A model generated the notes under the pieces. The model had not been told where the DNA came from. It did not search any database and was given only the letters and a program-made list of their open reading frames with translations. From an uncultured Spirochaetaceae bacterium (GTDB taxonomy: Bacteria; Spirochaetota; Spirochaetia; Sphaerochaetales; Sphaerochaetaceae), in contig ONWV01000003.1 in assembly GCA_900321635.1 (NCBI GenBank), positions 1-55,721 on the forward strand: 55,721 nucleotides of DNA, written 5' to 3'. The position numbers and the translations under genes are program-made. Numbering within the stretch: position 1 is the first letter of the stretch; each line of letters begins with the position of its first letter. Below, in pieces: positions 17,418 to 26,165 of this stretch.

Positions 17418-18125
17418 TTAGAACTTGAAGGTGACTCCGACAGAAGCATTGAACTTGAAGGAGAATGCTGTGCCGACTGTCACCTTAGTTATTGATATCG
17501 ATTCAGATGTTTTATCCTTAGTATCGGTATTTGTTATAGAAGTGACGTTATTGCTTATAATCATGAAATCCGGATGGACTGTAGCTGTGATGGAAACCCT
17601 GTCAGAGAGGCTATAACCTACGTTGGCATAGAGACCTAAACCAACAGCCATTACTCCATACTCCATCTGAGAGGTTTTAGTTGTTGTTCCAGCCTTCTCT
17701 GTATCAGTAAGAACCATTTTGGCATATTCAACTGCAAGTCCGCCACCGACCTGAAGATCAAGGGCGCTGTCAAAATCAAAGTCATATGCAGCACCAGCAT
17801 GGCTTGTCTGTGCAAAGAAGAACAGCTTATCAAAACCTTCCTTGGTGATTTCCTCATCACCGATTTTGAACTTGTTATAGAATCCGACTGATGAATCACC
17901 ATAGACAAGGAATGAGTCTGAGAAGTTGTATGTGACTCCGAACTCTGCGCCAAAAGCATTTGCTCTCCAAATCTTGTCGGAGTAAACGTCCCCAGCAGAT
18001 TCAGCGGTTTTTACATTGACGAAATCATAGGAGAAACCTCCTCTGAGTGTGAATCCCTGCTTTGCGAAAACAGCTGTTGTTGTCACAGCAAGAAGGATCA
18101 TCATAATAACCAATACTTTCTTCAT
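17418..18125 (-). CDS. Small outer-membrane beta-barrel protein, copy 1
   Basis: A 235-residue secreted protein, MKKVLVIMMILLAVTTTAVFA signal peptide followed by FTLRGGFSYDF. The mature part alternates polar and hydrophobic residues in strands of about ten, and it ends FNASVGVTFKF with a terminal phenylalanine, as expected for a beta-barrel recognised by BamA. It is a close paralogue of the gene upstream at 18261-18974: signal peptide, strand pattern and C-terminus are nearly identical while the loops differ. AAGGAG precedes the ATG and a TTGACA lies at 18183-18188 with TATTTT 16 bases on. No enzyme signature; function unknown, perhaps a porin or adhesin-like barrel. Confidence 0.8.
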   Translation of the reverse strand: MKKVLVIMMILLAVTTTAVFAKQGFTLRGGFSYDFVNVKTAESAGDVYSDKIWRANAFGAEFGVTYNFSDSFLVYGDSSVGFYNKFKIGDEEITKEGFDKLFFFAQTSHAGAAYDFDFDSALDLQVGGGLAVEYAKMVLTDTEKAGTTTKTSQMEYGVMAVGLGLYANVGYSLSDRVSITATVHPDFMIISNNVTSITNTDTKDKTSESISITKVTVGTAFSFKFNASVGVTFKF

Positions 18126-18206
18126 GTTTTAACTCCTTATTACAAAAAGTACTTCGATATAAAATACCATTTACTATGCTGTTGTCAACAAAAAAGTGAT
18201 TTCAAC

Positions 18207-18257
18207 AAAAAAAAGAGGCCGCCGCAATGCGACAGCCTCTTTTTTTTTTTTTTTTTT
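18207..18257 (-). terminator. Terminator between tandem OMP genes, with A18/T18 tract
   Basis: On the minus strand an A18 run sits before an 11-bp stem with loop ATT (18215-18239, two G-U pairs), followed by T8. The matching plus-strand T18 run covers 18240-18257, three bases from the upstream OMP stop codon. A homopolymer this long is prone to length variation. Confidence 0.85.
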
Positions 18258-18260
18258 AAC

Positions 18261-18974
18261 TTAGAACTTGAAGGTGACTCCGACGGAAGCATTGAACTTG
18301 AAGGAGAATGCTGCGTCCAAAATCATGGTAGTTTCAGTGTCCTGATGGACGATCTTAGAATCTGGAGAGGTTACGGTTTCAATTTCGTTGTAAACATAAG
18401 AACTTACAACCATGAAATCCGGATGGACTGTAGCCGTGATGGAAACTCTGTCTGAGAGGCTGTAGCCTACGTTTGCATAGAGTCCGAAGCCAAGTGCTAG
18501 AACTCCTTGGGAAACTGTAGAAGTTGTTGTGGATTCACTGCTTTTTACAGTTGTAGCTTCCGAAGATCTTGCATACTCCACAGCAAGTCCGCCACCGACC
18601 TGAAGATCAAGTGCGCTGCCAAAGTCAAAGTCATATGCAGCACCTACATGTTCTGCGGTTCCAAGGAAGAATATTTTCTCATCGTCATCCTTCTTAACCT
18701 CTTTTCCTCCAAGCTCGAATGAGTTGTAGAAACCGAGTGTAGTGTCGGCGTATACCAGGAAAGAGTCTGAGAAGTTGTAAGTAACTCCGAACTCTGCTCC
18801 GAAAGCGTTTGCTCTCCAGTATGCATCCTTATCCAGCGGACCAAGAATATTGGGAAGCTTGACGTTGATGAAATCATAGGAGAATCCACCTCTGAGTGTG
18901 AAACCTTCTTTTGCGAAAACAGCTGTTGTTGTAACAGCAAGAAGAATCATCATGATAACCAGAACTTTCTTCAT
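18261..18974 (-). CDS. Small outer-membrane beta-barrel protein, copy 2
   Basis: A 237-residue paralogue of the downstream gene, with the same signal peptide (VLVIMMILLAVTTTAVFAKE) and the same ending, FNASVGVTFKF. Differences cluster in presumed surface loops, for example around residues 40-55 (KLPNILGPLDKDAYWRAN) and in the region before the last strands. I chose the ATG at 18974, with AAGGAG eight bases upstream, over an earlier in-frame start at 19037. The leader TTTGTAATAAGGAGTTAAAA is shared with copy 1, so the duplication included the translation signals. Confidence 0.8.
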   Translation of the reverse strand: MKKVLVIMMILLAVTTTAVFAKEGFTLRGGFSYDFINVKLPNILGPLDKDAYWRANAFGAEFGVTYNFSDSFLVYADTTLGFYNSFELGGKEVKKDDDEKIFFLGTAEHVGAAYDFDFGSALDLQVGGGLAVEYARSSEATTVKSSESTTTSTVSQGVLALGFGLYANVGYSLSDRVSITATVHPDFMVVSSYVYNEIETVTSPDSKIVHQDTETTMILDAAFSFKFNASVGVTFKF

Positions 18975-19143
18975 TTTTAACTCCTTATTACAAAGTCTGA
19001 TAATATGAGAAACCTTTTGCTGGCTTGCTGTCAACAAAAAGTTTACCCAACAATCAAAACAACAACGGATAAAAATGGTTACAAGCCCTTAATTGATAAT
19101 CAAGCTTACTGTGTAGTATTCTCTGTCTATAAGAGGAGTTTCT

Positions 19144-20370
19144 ATGTTCAAAGAAGAGGTTCTTGAGCGTTTTCTCAGATATACGGTCATAGACACGATG
19201 AGCGATGAGTCTGTGGCGGACAAAAAGCATCCGTCCACAGAAGGACAGTGGGATCTTCTGAGGCTTTTGGAAAAAGAGCTCAGGGGCATGGGCCTTACGG
19301 ATGTTGAACTTGATGGCCACGGCTATCTTCTTGCAAGAGTCCCTGCCACGGATAAGGGCCTTGATGCCATTGCCTTCAGTTCCCATGTGGACACTGCAGA
19401 TGATGTTGAAGGCAACCATGTGCATCCCGTGGTCAATTACTACAAAGGCGGGGACATTGTCCTGAAAAACGGTCTTGTCCTTGAAGTTTCAAAAAATCCG
19501 GACCTTGAGCAGTACAAGGGCTCTAAGATCATCACATCAGAGGGCGATACCCTTTTGGGATGTGATGACAAAGGCGGCATTTGCGAGATAATGACAGCTG
19601 TGTCATACCTTATGAAGCATCCTGAAATCAGACACGGAGAGATTGAGATTCTCTTCTCCCCTGACGAGGAGACTGGCTTTGGCATGGACTTCTTTGATGC
19701 AAAGAGGCTTCACAGCAAGGCCTTCTATACTGTAGACGGCGGAGAGAGGTATTCTGTTGAGCTTGAGTGCTTCAATGCCGCAACGGTCAAGGTCCATTTC
19801 TCAGGAGTCTCGTTCCATCTTGGTGCAGCACGCGGAAGAATGGTGAATGCCCTTACCATGGCAGCCTCGTTCATAAGTGCCCTTCCTCAGGCCGAAAGCC
19901 CCGAGGCCACGGACGGAAGATACGGATACTACTGTGCCCAGCAGGCAAACGGAAACGCAACAGATATGTATGTGACGTTATATCTCAGGGATTTTGACTA
20001 TGACAATCTGTTAAGAAGAATCGAGGTTCTTAAGTCACTCGGCTCGGCCATCGAGGCCCTGTACATCGGAGGCAAGGTCACAGTCGATGCCAAGATAAGC
20101 TACCTGAACATGGGTGAAGAGGCCAAAAAGAGCCCCAAGGCAGTTGATGCCATATTTGCTGCGGGAAAAGCTCTGGGACAGCCTTTGGAAAAGCAGATAA
20201 TCCGCGGAGGCACGGACGGCTCCAGAATCGCACAGATGGCGGAAATACCTTGTCCGAACCTGTATACAGGCGGCTATAATTATCACAGCCGTTATGAATG
20301 GGCGGCCCTGGATGCCATGAACGACAGTGTTGCTCTGATTATCGGAATCATCAGACAGTGGGCAGAATAA
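19144..20370 (+). CDS. pepT: Peptidase T, tripeptide aminopeptidase (EC 3.4.11.4)
   Basis: A 408-residue cytoplasmic M20B zinc peptidase that removes N-terminal residues from tripeptides. Metal and catalytic residues are visible: H81 and D83 in SSHVDTADD, bridging D142 in GCDDKGG, E175/E176 in SPDEETGFG, and the C-terminal GYNYHSRYEW. Length matches the family. GAGGAG precedes the ATG. It begins a head-to-tail run with a secreted protein, a lipoprotein and an M16C protease, suggesting a peptide-handling cluster. Confidence 0.93.
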   Translation: MFKEEVLERFLRYTVIDTMSDESVADKKHPSTEGQWDLLRLLEKELRGMGLTDVELDGHGYLLARVPATDKGLDAIAFSSHVDTADDVEGNHVHPVVNYYKGGDIVLKNGLVLEVSKNPDLEQYKGSKIITSEGDTLLGCDDKGGICEIMTAVSYLMKHPEIRHGEIEILFSPDEETGFGMDFFDAKRLHSKAFYTVDGGERYSVELECFNAATVKVHFSGVSFHLGAARGRMVNALTMAASFISALPQAESPEATDGRYGYYCAQQANGNATDMYVTLYLRDFDYDNLLRRIEVLKSLGSAIEALYIGGKVTVDAKISYLNMGEEAKKSPKAVDAIFAAGKALGQPLEKQIIRGGTDGSRIAQMAEIPCPNLYTGGYNYHSRYEWAALDAMNDSVALIIGIIRQWAE

Positions 20371-20371
20371 A

Positions 20372-21049
20372 GTGAAAAAATATTGCGCGCTAGGTGTTTT
20401 TCTGTTTCTATTTGTCCTCGCCGTCGGAGCTTCGACAACAACCTTTGTTTATAAGGGCAGCATTTCATCGACCGATATGGATTCAGATGTCAGAACAGGT
20501 CAGATGTATACAGACGGGTCTTCCAATGTCCTTGCGGTGAAAGCCGTCCATGACGGTGTGGCTGAATTTGACAAGGTTATTTCACGTGGTGAGTACTTTT
20601 CCGGAAACAGCCTGACAAGACGCGGGAGCCTTCACAGCATCGGTCTGTATTCAGGTCTGTATCACTCTTTGGCAGGTTATTCCTTATCCTGCTTCATGTA
20701 TCCGTTCTATCCTGTTGTGATGGGCGGAGTCGGCTATAATCTTGTTTCCACCTTCAAGGGTGGGTCTTTTTCAGTTTCGGACGGCCTTGCTCTGGCAGGG
20801 GTGGGAGTCTCGTTTCCCCTTGCAAGGCTTTGGAATACCAAGAATACATTGATTGAAAACGGAAAGATAACGGCATGGTGTGCAGCCGGAGTCAGCATAT
20901 CAAGCTCTGTAACGTTCGCATGCTCATATGGTTTTTCGTACAGACATAACCTGGGAACCTTCCATTGGGACCTTGGAGCTATGTGGCTTTACAGAAACGG
21001 AGGCAGTAACAGAATTTCCCCGTATCTGGGAGCCGGAGTTGATATCTGA
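20372..21049 (+). CDS. Secreted protein of unknown function, likely beta-barrel
   Basis: A 225-residue protein starting with GTG one base after the pepT stop, so it is probably translated by coupling; no good ribosome binding site is visible. It has a signal peptide (MKKYCALGVFLFLFVLAVGA), then a serine/glycine-rich sequence of alternating strands rich in Y, F and W (for example GLYSGLYHSLAGYSLSCFMY). I do not recognise a family. The pattern suggests an outer-membrane barrel, but the protein ends in GAGVDI rather than phenylalanine. The stop shares a base with the next start. Confidence 0.65.
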   Translation: MKKYCALGVFLFLFVLAVGASTTTFVYKGSISSTDMDSDVRTGQMYTDGSSNVLAVKAVHDGVAEFDKVISRGEYFSGNSLTRRGSLHSIGLYSGLYHSLAGYSLSCFMYPFYPVVMGGVGYNLVSTFKGGSFSVSDGLALAGVGVSFPLARLWNTKNTLIENGKITAWCAAGVSISSSVTFACSYGFSYRHNLGTFHWDLGAMWLYRNGGSNRISPYLGAGVDI

Positions 21050-22458
21050 TGAAGAAAAGGTCCCGTTCTGTTTCCATACTAATTATTCTTACTCTTGCTC
21101 TTGTGCTTCTTGCAGGATGCAGCTCCGTCAGGGCGGTTCTTAAGTCAAACCTTTCGGGAATACCGTACTGGTACTATGAGCCTCAGATGGGAATTGCAAA
21201 AGGCAAAGTCGGAATGATCGGCGAGGGATCTGCCTCCACTCAGAGGCAGGCAGAACTTATTGCCTACAACAACGTGATAGAGAGACTTTCCGAGAAAATT
21301 GGTTCCGAAATCGGACAAGAAGCCTATAGGGAGCTGAGTGTCCTTGGAACCATCTCCGAATATGGCCTTGTTCTTGAAGACAGCTACGTCAACACTGCAG
21401 AAGGCATGTACAATGTCTTTTTACACGTCTCAATCGACCAGTCACTTCTGGACAAGGCAACAACCGATGAGACGAAAAGACGTGAAAGCATAACCCATCA
21501 GGTGTCGGATCTTATCGTCAAGGGTGATGAGTTTGTAAGAAACGGAAATGAAATCAGGGCCGTTTCCAACTACATGAAGGCTATGGCGCTTTCCGAGGGA
21601 AAGGACTACATAGACTCGGAGTATCAGTTCAAGGAACTGTATCCTGTTGTCCTTCAGCTTCTGAAGGGCGTGACGCTTACAATAGTCTCCTCCAGAACCG
21701 ATGTTGTCTCATGTGTGGTCTCAATTACCAGAAAAGGAACGTTTGTCTCTTCATCTGTCGCTTCGGCTGAGGTTCTGGCCTCTTATCAGGCCGAGGATGT
21801 CAAAGGCGTGATCTATAACGACTCCTTTGTGTACGTAAGTGATGAGAACGGAATGTTTGTGTTCAACCCAATCAACGATTCCATTTTACGAAAGGGCGTT
21901 GTTCGCTTTGAACTGAACCTCTCAAGAGAACTCAAGGCTCTTGAAGATGCCGTCGGACCTGAGAACGTTGAAGATCTCAGAGCTTTGATAGATTCAAAGA
22001 CGATCAGCTTTGAATATGACAAGCAGTACTCGATGGGAAGCATCGCAGTTGCCGCAATAGAACATGACAATCTGGGTTATGTCACAGGAGTCAGGAACAT
22101 CACTGACTATGTGACATCAAGGCTTATATCCGATGAGGCAAAAGCGTATGCATTCTATGCAGAGCTTGATGATCAGGATGATGTGTACTACGAGTTCCTG
22201 CATTCTGACAGAACCGAGAACTGTCTGTTGGTCATGCGCATAGGAATTACAAACCACGTATCCTCAAGAAACGGATTTGAAGTTGTTGGGGCCGAGGGTA
22301 TCTTCTACCTCTTTGAAAGAGGAAAGAATGAACCTATTTACACGAGCGATGTAATCTACTCAAGCGCGTTTGCCGATACATATACAGAAGCTGCGCAGGA
22401 CGCCTTCAAGGCTCTTGCGGATATTGCATATTCATTAGTCAAGGCGGTCTATGTTTGA
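21049..22458 (+). CDS. LPP20-like lipoprotein
   Basis: A 469-residue secreted protein with a lipoprotein signal: LVLLAGC, lipidated cysteine C24. After it, residues about 55-110 (GEGSASTQRQAELIAYNNVI) match the LPP20 fold often found in spirochaete and Helicobacter lipoproteins. The rest, with several GxV-type strands and a conserved-looking C-terminal helix, has no known domain that I recognise. The ATG overlaps the previous stop by one base, and its own stop overlaps the M16C gene by eight bases, so all four genes from pepT on are coupled. Probably an outer- or inner-membrane-anchored periplasmic protein of unknown role. Confidence 0.7.
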   Translation: MKKRSRSVSILIILTLALVLLAGCSSVRAVLKSNLSGIPYWYYEPQMGIAKGKVGMIGEGSASTQRQAELIAYNNVIERLSEKIGSEIGQEAYRELSVLGTISEYGLVLEDSYVNTAEGMYNVFLHVSIDQSLLDKATTDETKRRESITHQVSDLIVKGDEFVRNGNEIRAVSNYMKAMALSEGKDYIDSEYQFKELYPVVLQLLKGVTLTIVSSRTDVVSCVVSITRKGTFVSSSVASAEVLASYQAEDVKGVIYNDSFVYVSDENGMFVFNPINDSILRKGVVRFELNLSRELKALEDAVGPENVEDLRALIDSKTISFEYDKQYSMGSIAVAAIEHDNLGYVTGVRNITDYVTSRLISDEAKAYAFYAELDDQDDVYYEFLHSDRTENCLLVMRIGITNHVSSRNGFEVVGAEGIFYLFERGKNEPIYTSDVIYSSAFADTYTEAAQDAFKALADIAYSLVKAVYV

Positions 22459-25324
22459 ACTGAAGAAGAAAGTCCCCATGTCGGAGTACGGGGGAGAGGC
22501 ATGTCTTTATGTCCATGATGGAACAGGCTTGGAAGTATTCCATATAAAGAATAAGGACACCGAAAGGTGCTGCAACTTCATGTTCAGCACACCGTCCGAG
22601 GACAGCAAGGGCGTTGCCCACATACTTGGGCATACCGTGCTGTGCGGCTCAAAACGCTTTCCGGTAAAAGATCCGTTCACACAGGTCCTTCTTTCCAGTC
22701 CTAACACATTTTTAAATGCAATAACCTTCACCGACAAGACGATGTATCCCTTCGCATCTCCTCTGAAGAAGGACTTTGACATTCTCTTTGATATCTATGC
22801 GGATGCTGTGTTCGCACCGCTTTTAAGGCGTGAATCTTTTTTGCAGGAGGGAATCAGGGCCTTTGACGGAAAGTTTGACGGTGTAGTATTCAACGAGATG
22901 TGCGGAGCCAGAAGCACCGAGGATTCTGTTGTTCAGTTCTGCAGTACACGCGATATGTTCAGGGGCACACCCTATGAATATGACTCAGGCGGAGACCCGC
23001 TTCATATTGTGGATCTTACTTATGAGGAGTACCTGGCGCGTTATGAAAAATGGTATAGCCCGTCCAACTGCAGACTGTATCTTTACGGGGATCTGGATGC
23101 AAATGAGTATCTGGACAAAATAGAGCAGAGATACCTGAAAGGACGCAAAAAAGGTGTAAAAATTATTCCGAAATCGGAAAACTATCTGATGAAACAACTA
23201 AAACCTCTGCAAATTCACGAGTCTTGCCCATCAGGTGATGCAAGAAGCGTTGTCCTTACCTGGCTCACTACGCAAGGCGATGACACTTTGGAGGTTCTTA
23301 CTGTTTCAGTTCTTGTAGACATCCTACTGGGCAATCCCGGAGCTCCTCTGTATAAGGCCATAACCGAATCCGATCTTGGCCTTGATCTTAATCCCTTAAG
23401 CGGAACGGATGTGGACAGTCCTGTACTTACATTCACTGTCGGTTTCAGCCATGCAAAGGAGAATGCAGAGAAAGAGATAGAGCGTTTTATCCTTGATCAG
23501 ATTTCCACTTATGTCAGAGACGGTCTTCCAAAGGATGCTGTTGATGCTGCCATAAAGAGGCTGGAATTCAAGGAGCAGGAGATTCCTTCAGGTGGAATTC
23601 CTTTCGGTATAGGAACTTGTCTTAAGGTTGCCCGTTCTTGGATGCGTGGAAAGGACCCCTATGAGGCTGCATCAAGTATGGAGCGCCTCAAAAAGCTTAA
23701 GGAACGCGTTTCCTCAGGCCGCTATTTTGAGACCTGGATGCAGAAGAATCTTCTTGAAAACGAAAGAAGATGCCTTCTCACTGTTGAATCATCCGATTCC
23801 TTTGATACTGATTTTCATGCCGAGCTTGAAAGAAAGTATGCCCAAAAGCATGCATCCGGTTCAGATGAGGAAAAGGACAGAGCTTCATTTGAGAAGTTTG
23901 TAAACACTCCGGACTCTCCTGAGGCCCTTGCCACAATCGACCGTATCACGCTTTCCGATCTTCCGAAGACCATTGCCCGCTATGACCAGAAAAGGACAAG
24001 GCTTCCAGGCGGTGCGCTGATGCTGGACTACAGGGTTTTCACAAGAGGAATCATCTATCTTGGCATTGCCTTTGATACAAGAAACCTCTCCCTTGAGGAG
24101 AAGAAAGTCCTGCCTCTTCTTGTTCGGGCGATGCAGATGTGCGGAACAAAGAAGCACTCTTTTTCTCAGATAAGCACCCTTGTGAAGATGCTCACAGGAA
24201 GCTTCTTCATGTACCCGAACGCAGGCTCTGATGTGCACCATAAACCTGTGAGTACGGTTGTCCTGAAGGCCAAGACACTTAGGGAGGATTTTGCCAAAGC
24301 CATGGACCTTATTGCCGAGATTCTCACAGAGTGCGACCTGTCGGATGAGCAGAGGCTCAAGGCATCTTTGGCGGATATGATTACGGAGTTTGAAAGCGGC
24401 TATACATACAGCGGAAACTCCTATGCGGTGATGAATGCCTCCAGTGTTTTCTCGGCCTCGGCATATGAGAGTGAGATAAACATGGGAACGGCTTTATGGC
24501 TGAATCTTGTGGCTCTGAAAAAGGACCTTGAAAGCGGAAAAATGAGCTATAAAGCTTTGTCAGCTATCCTTACTAAGTTATGGAAGAAGGTCTTTGTGCA
24601 GAGGTCAATGACAGTTCACATAGGCCATGATGAAGACGATGATGACCGTACGCAACTTATTAGTACGTTTACAGATAAGTTTGATGTCGGTAAGTTTGTA
24701 AGGACTGCTGACTATTATAAAACCTACAGTGCGGACAAGCCTTACGGAAGCCTTAAGAGTCCCAAAGCCTATACTGTTCCGTCAGGCCCTGCCTTCAATG
24801 CCCTGGCTGTGAAATTCAACAGGACAGATGAGAAAAAATACGTGGCCGCGCTGCTGTTGGCCTCGGTATTGTCATCGGGATATCTGTGGGATACGGTGCG
24901 CGGAAAGATGGGAGCCTACGGGGTGGAAAGCCATGTGGACGGCATGGAGAATCTGTTTGTGTTCTCGTCCTACAGGGACCCCGGAATCGAGGGGACTTAC
25001 AAGGTGTTCAGAAAGGCCCTGACACACAAGGTTGATCCCACGGAAATCGAGTATGCGGTAGTCACAATCATCGGAAAGGAGATCAGGCCTCTTTCGCCTC
25101 AGGCCAAGAGTTCGGAGGCCTTTACCCGTGCCCTGTTCGGAAACAGCACAGCCCTGTATCTGAAAAGACGACGCCTCCTTCTTCAGATGACAGAGGCTGA
25201 CCTGAAGCAGGTTGCATCAGAGATTGAAAAGAGCCTTGATTCACAGTCAAGTGCGACCGTGGTCTGCTCTCAGGATGCGGGCAGGAAACAGAAATTCATA
25301 AAGACGGTGGCACTTCCTATCTGA
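22451..25324 (+). CDS. M16C peptidase (presequence-protease type) with HxxGH zinc motif
   Basis: A 957-residue protein of the PreP/insulinase family, full length, with both duplicated halves and a helical linker. The N-terminal half has GVAHILGHTVLCGS, where the inverted zinc motif is normally HxxEH: here the catalytic glutamate at position 60 is glycine (codon GGG, 22628-22630). Zinc ligands H57 and H61 and the distal E149 (VVFNEMCG) are intact. The C-terminal half keeps the RGKMGAYGVES segment that contacts substrate. As written, the protein should bind zinc but not cleave efficiently. GGG is one substitution from GAG, so a true catalytic change and a sequencing error are both open. It overlaps the preceding lipoprotein gene. 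Confidence 0.85.
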   Translation: MFELKKKVPMSEYGGEACLYVHDGTGLEVFHIKNKDTERCCNFMFSTPSEDSKGVAHILGHTVLCGSKRFPVKDPFTQVLLSSPNTFLNAITFTDKTMYPFASPLKKDFDILFDIYADAVFAPLLRRESFLQEGIRAFDGKFDGVVFNEMCGARSTEDSVVQFCSTRDMFRGTPYEYDSGGDPLHIVDLTYEEYLARYEKWYSPSNCRLYLYGDLDANEYLDKIEQRYLKGRKKGVKIIPKSENYLMKQLKPLQIHESCPSGDARSVVLTWLTTQGDDTLEVLTVSVLVDILLGNPGAPLYKAITESDLGLDLNPLSGTDVDSPVLTFTVGFSHAKENAEKEIERFILDQISTYVRDGLPKDAVDAAIKRLEFKEQEIPSGGIPFGIGTCLKVARSWMRGKDPYEAASSMERLKKLKERVSSGRYFETWMQKNLLENERRCLLTVESSDSFDTDFHAELERKYAQKHASGSDEEKDRASFEKFVNTPDSPEALATIDRITLSDLPKTIARYDQKRTRLPGGALMLDYRVFTRGIIYLGIAFDTRNLSLEEKKVLPLLVRAMQMCGTKKHSFSQISTLVKMLTGSFFMYPNAGSDVHHKPVSTVVLKAKTLREDFAKAMDLIAEILTECDLSDEQRLKASLADMITEFESGYTYSGNSYAVMNASSVFSASAYESEINMGTALWLNLVALKKDLESGKMSYKALSAILTKLWKKVFVQRSMTVHIGHDEDDDDRTQLISTFTDKFDVGKFVRTADYYKTYSADKPYGSLKSPKAYTVPSGPAFNALAVKFNRTDEKKYVAALLLASVLSSGYLWDTVRGKMGAYGVESHVDGMENLFVFSSYRDPGIEGTYKVFRKALTHKVDPTEIEYAVVTIIGKEIRPLSPQAKSSEAFTRALFGNSTALYLKRRRLLLQMTEADLKQVASEIEKSLDSQSSATVVCSQDAGRKQKFIKTVALPI

Positions 25325-25364
25325 AGAACAATGATATATAATTCTTGGAATCAGGAGGATGTTG

Positions 25365-26165
25365 ATGCCGGTTTCGACAATTGACTGGATACGGGCAGCG
25401 GTTCAGATTCTGCTTCTGACAGTCTTCTTCTACAATTTCTACATCGCATTGGCACAGAACAGAGCCACCCAGCTTGTCAGGTCTGTTCTTCTCTATGTTT
25501 TTGCCTATATCGTGTGCAGGCTGGCAGGTCTGACTGTTCTGGAGAATGTTCTCAGAATCTGTGCCGTTCCTGCGGCGGTTTTCCTTTGTGTTCTCTACCA
25601 GCCCGAGCTCAGAAGAACATTCACTCCGGGTGTCAGCAGAAACAGGCTGTTCAGAATCGGCGGAGTCCAGACTTCGTCCGAACAGATTGAGACTATTCTC
25701 AGCGCATGCCAGCGCCTTGTTCAGTCAAAGCGCGGAGCCCTGATTGTGTTCCCCAGAAAGCTTGCACTGAAGAACATCATAGACAGCGGAACCAAAATCA
25801 ACGCGGATATCTCAAGTGCTCTGATTGTCACGGTCTTTGACCACGATACTCCGCTTCATGACGGAGCCATGATAATCCAGGGTTCCAAGATCATAGCAGC
25901 TGGATGCTACCTGCCTCTTTCAGGTCAGACAGACATCAGGGCATCTTTCGGAACCAGACACAGAGCCGCTCTGGGAATGGCCGAGGAATCTGATGCGGCA
26001 ATCATCGTCGTATCTGAGGAGACGGGAGCCATCTCCCTTGCCTGCAACGGCAATCTCTACTACGACCTCTCACATGACGAGATAAAGAGCATGCTGCTGT
26101 CTCTGTTCAACAACCTCGATGTCTCACCGATACAGCTTGAGGAGGGCAGAAACGATGCGCAGTAA
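25365..26165 (+). CDS. cdaA: Diadenylate cyclase CdaA (EC 2.7.7.85)
   Basis: A 266-residue membrane-anchored enzyme that makes cyclic di-AMP from two ATP. Three hydrophobic N-terminal segments (residues about 8-80) are followed by the DisA_N catalytic domain, with D166-G167-A168 (LHDGAMIIQ) and R198-H199-R200 (GTRHRAALG), both intact. ATG 25365 is six bases from AGGAGG; the earlier ATG at 25359 directly abuts it and is too close. A TATAAT at 25337-25342 may be a promoter -10. It heads the overlapped run with cdaR, acpS, truA and others. Confidence 0.93.
   Translation: MPVSTIDWIRAAVQILLLTVFFYNFYIALAQNRATQLVRSVLLYVFAYIVCRLAGLTVLENVLRICAVPAAVFLCVLYQPELRRTFTPGVSRNRLFRIGGVQTSSEQIETILSACQRLVQSKRGALIVFPRKLALKNIIDSGTKINADISSALIVTVFDHDTPLHDGAMIIQGSKIIAAGCYLPLSGQTDIRASFGTRHRAALGMAEESDAAIIVVSEETGAISLACNGNLYYDLSHDEIKSMLLSLFNNLDVSPIQLEEGRNDAQ

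Noticed and set aside
25359-25364. ATG at 25359 as cdaA start
   Set aside because: It abuts AGGAGG with no spacer; the ATG six bases later is the better initiation site.
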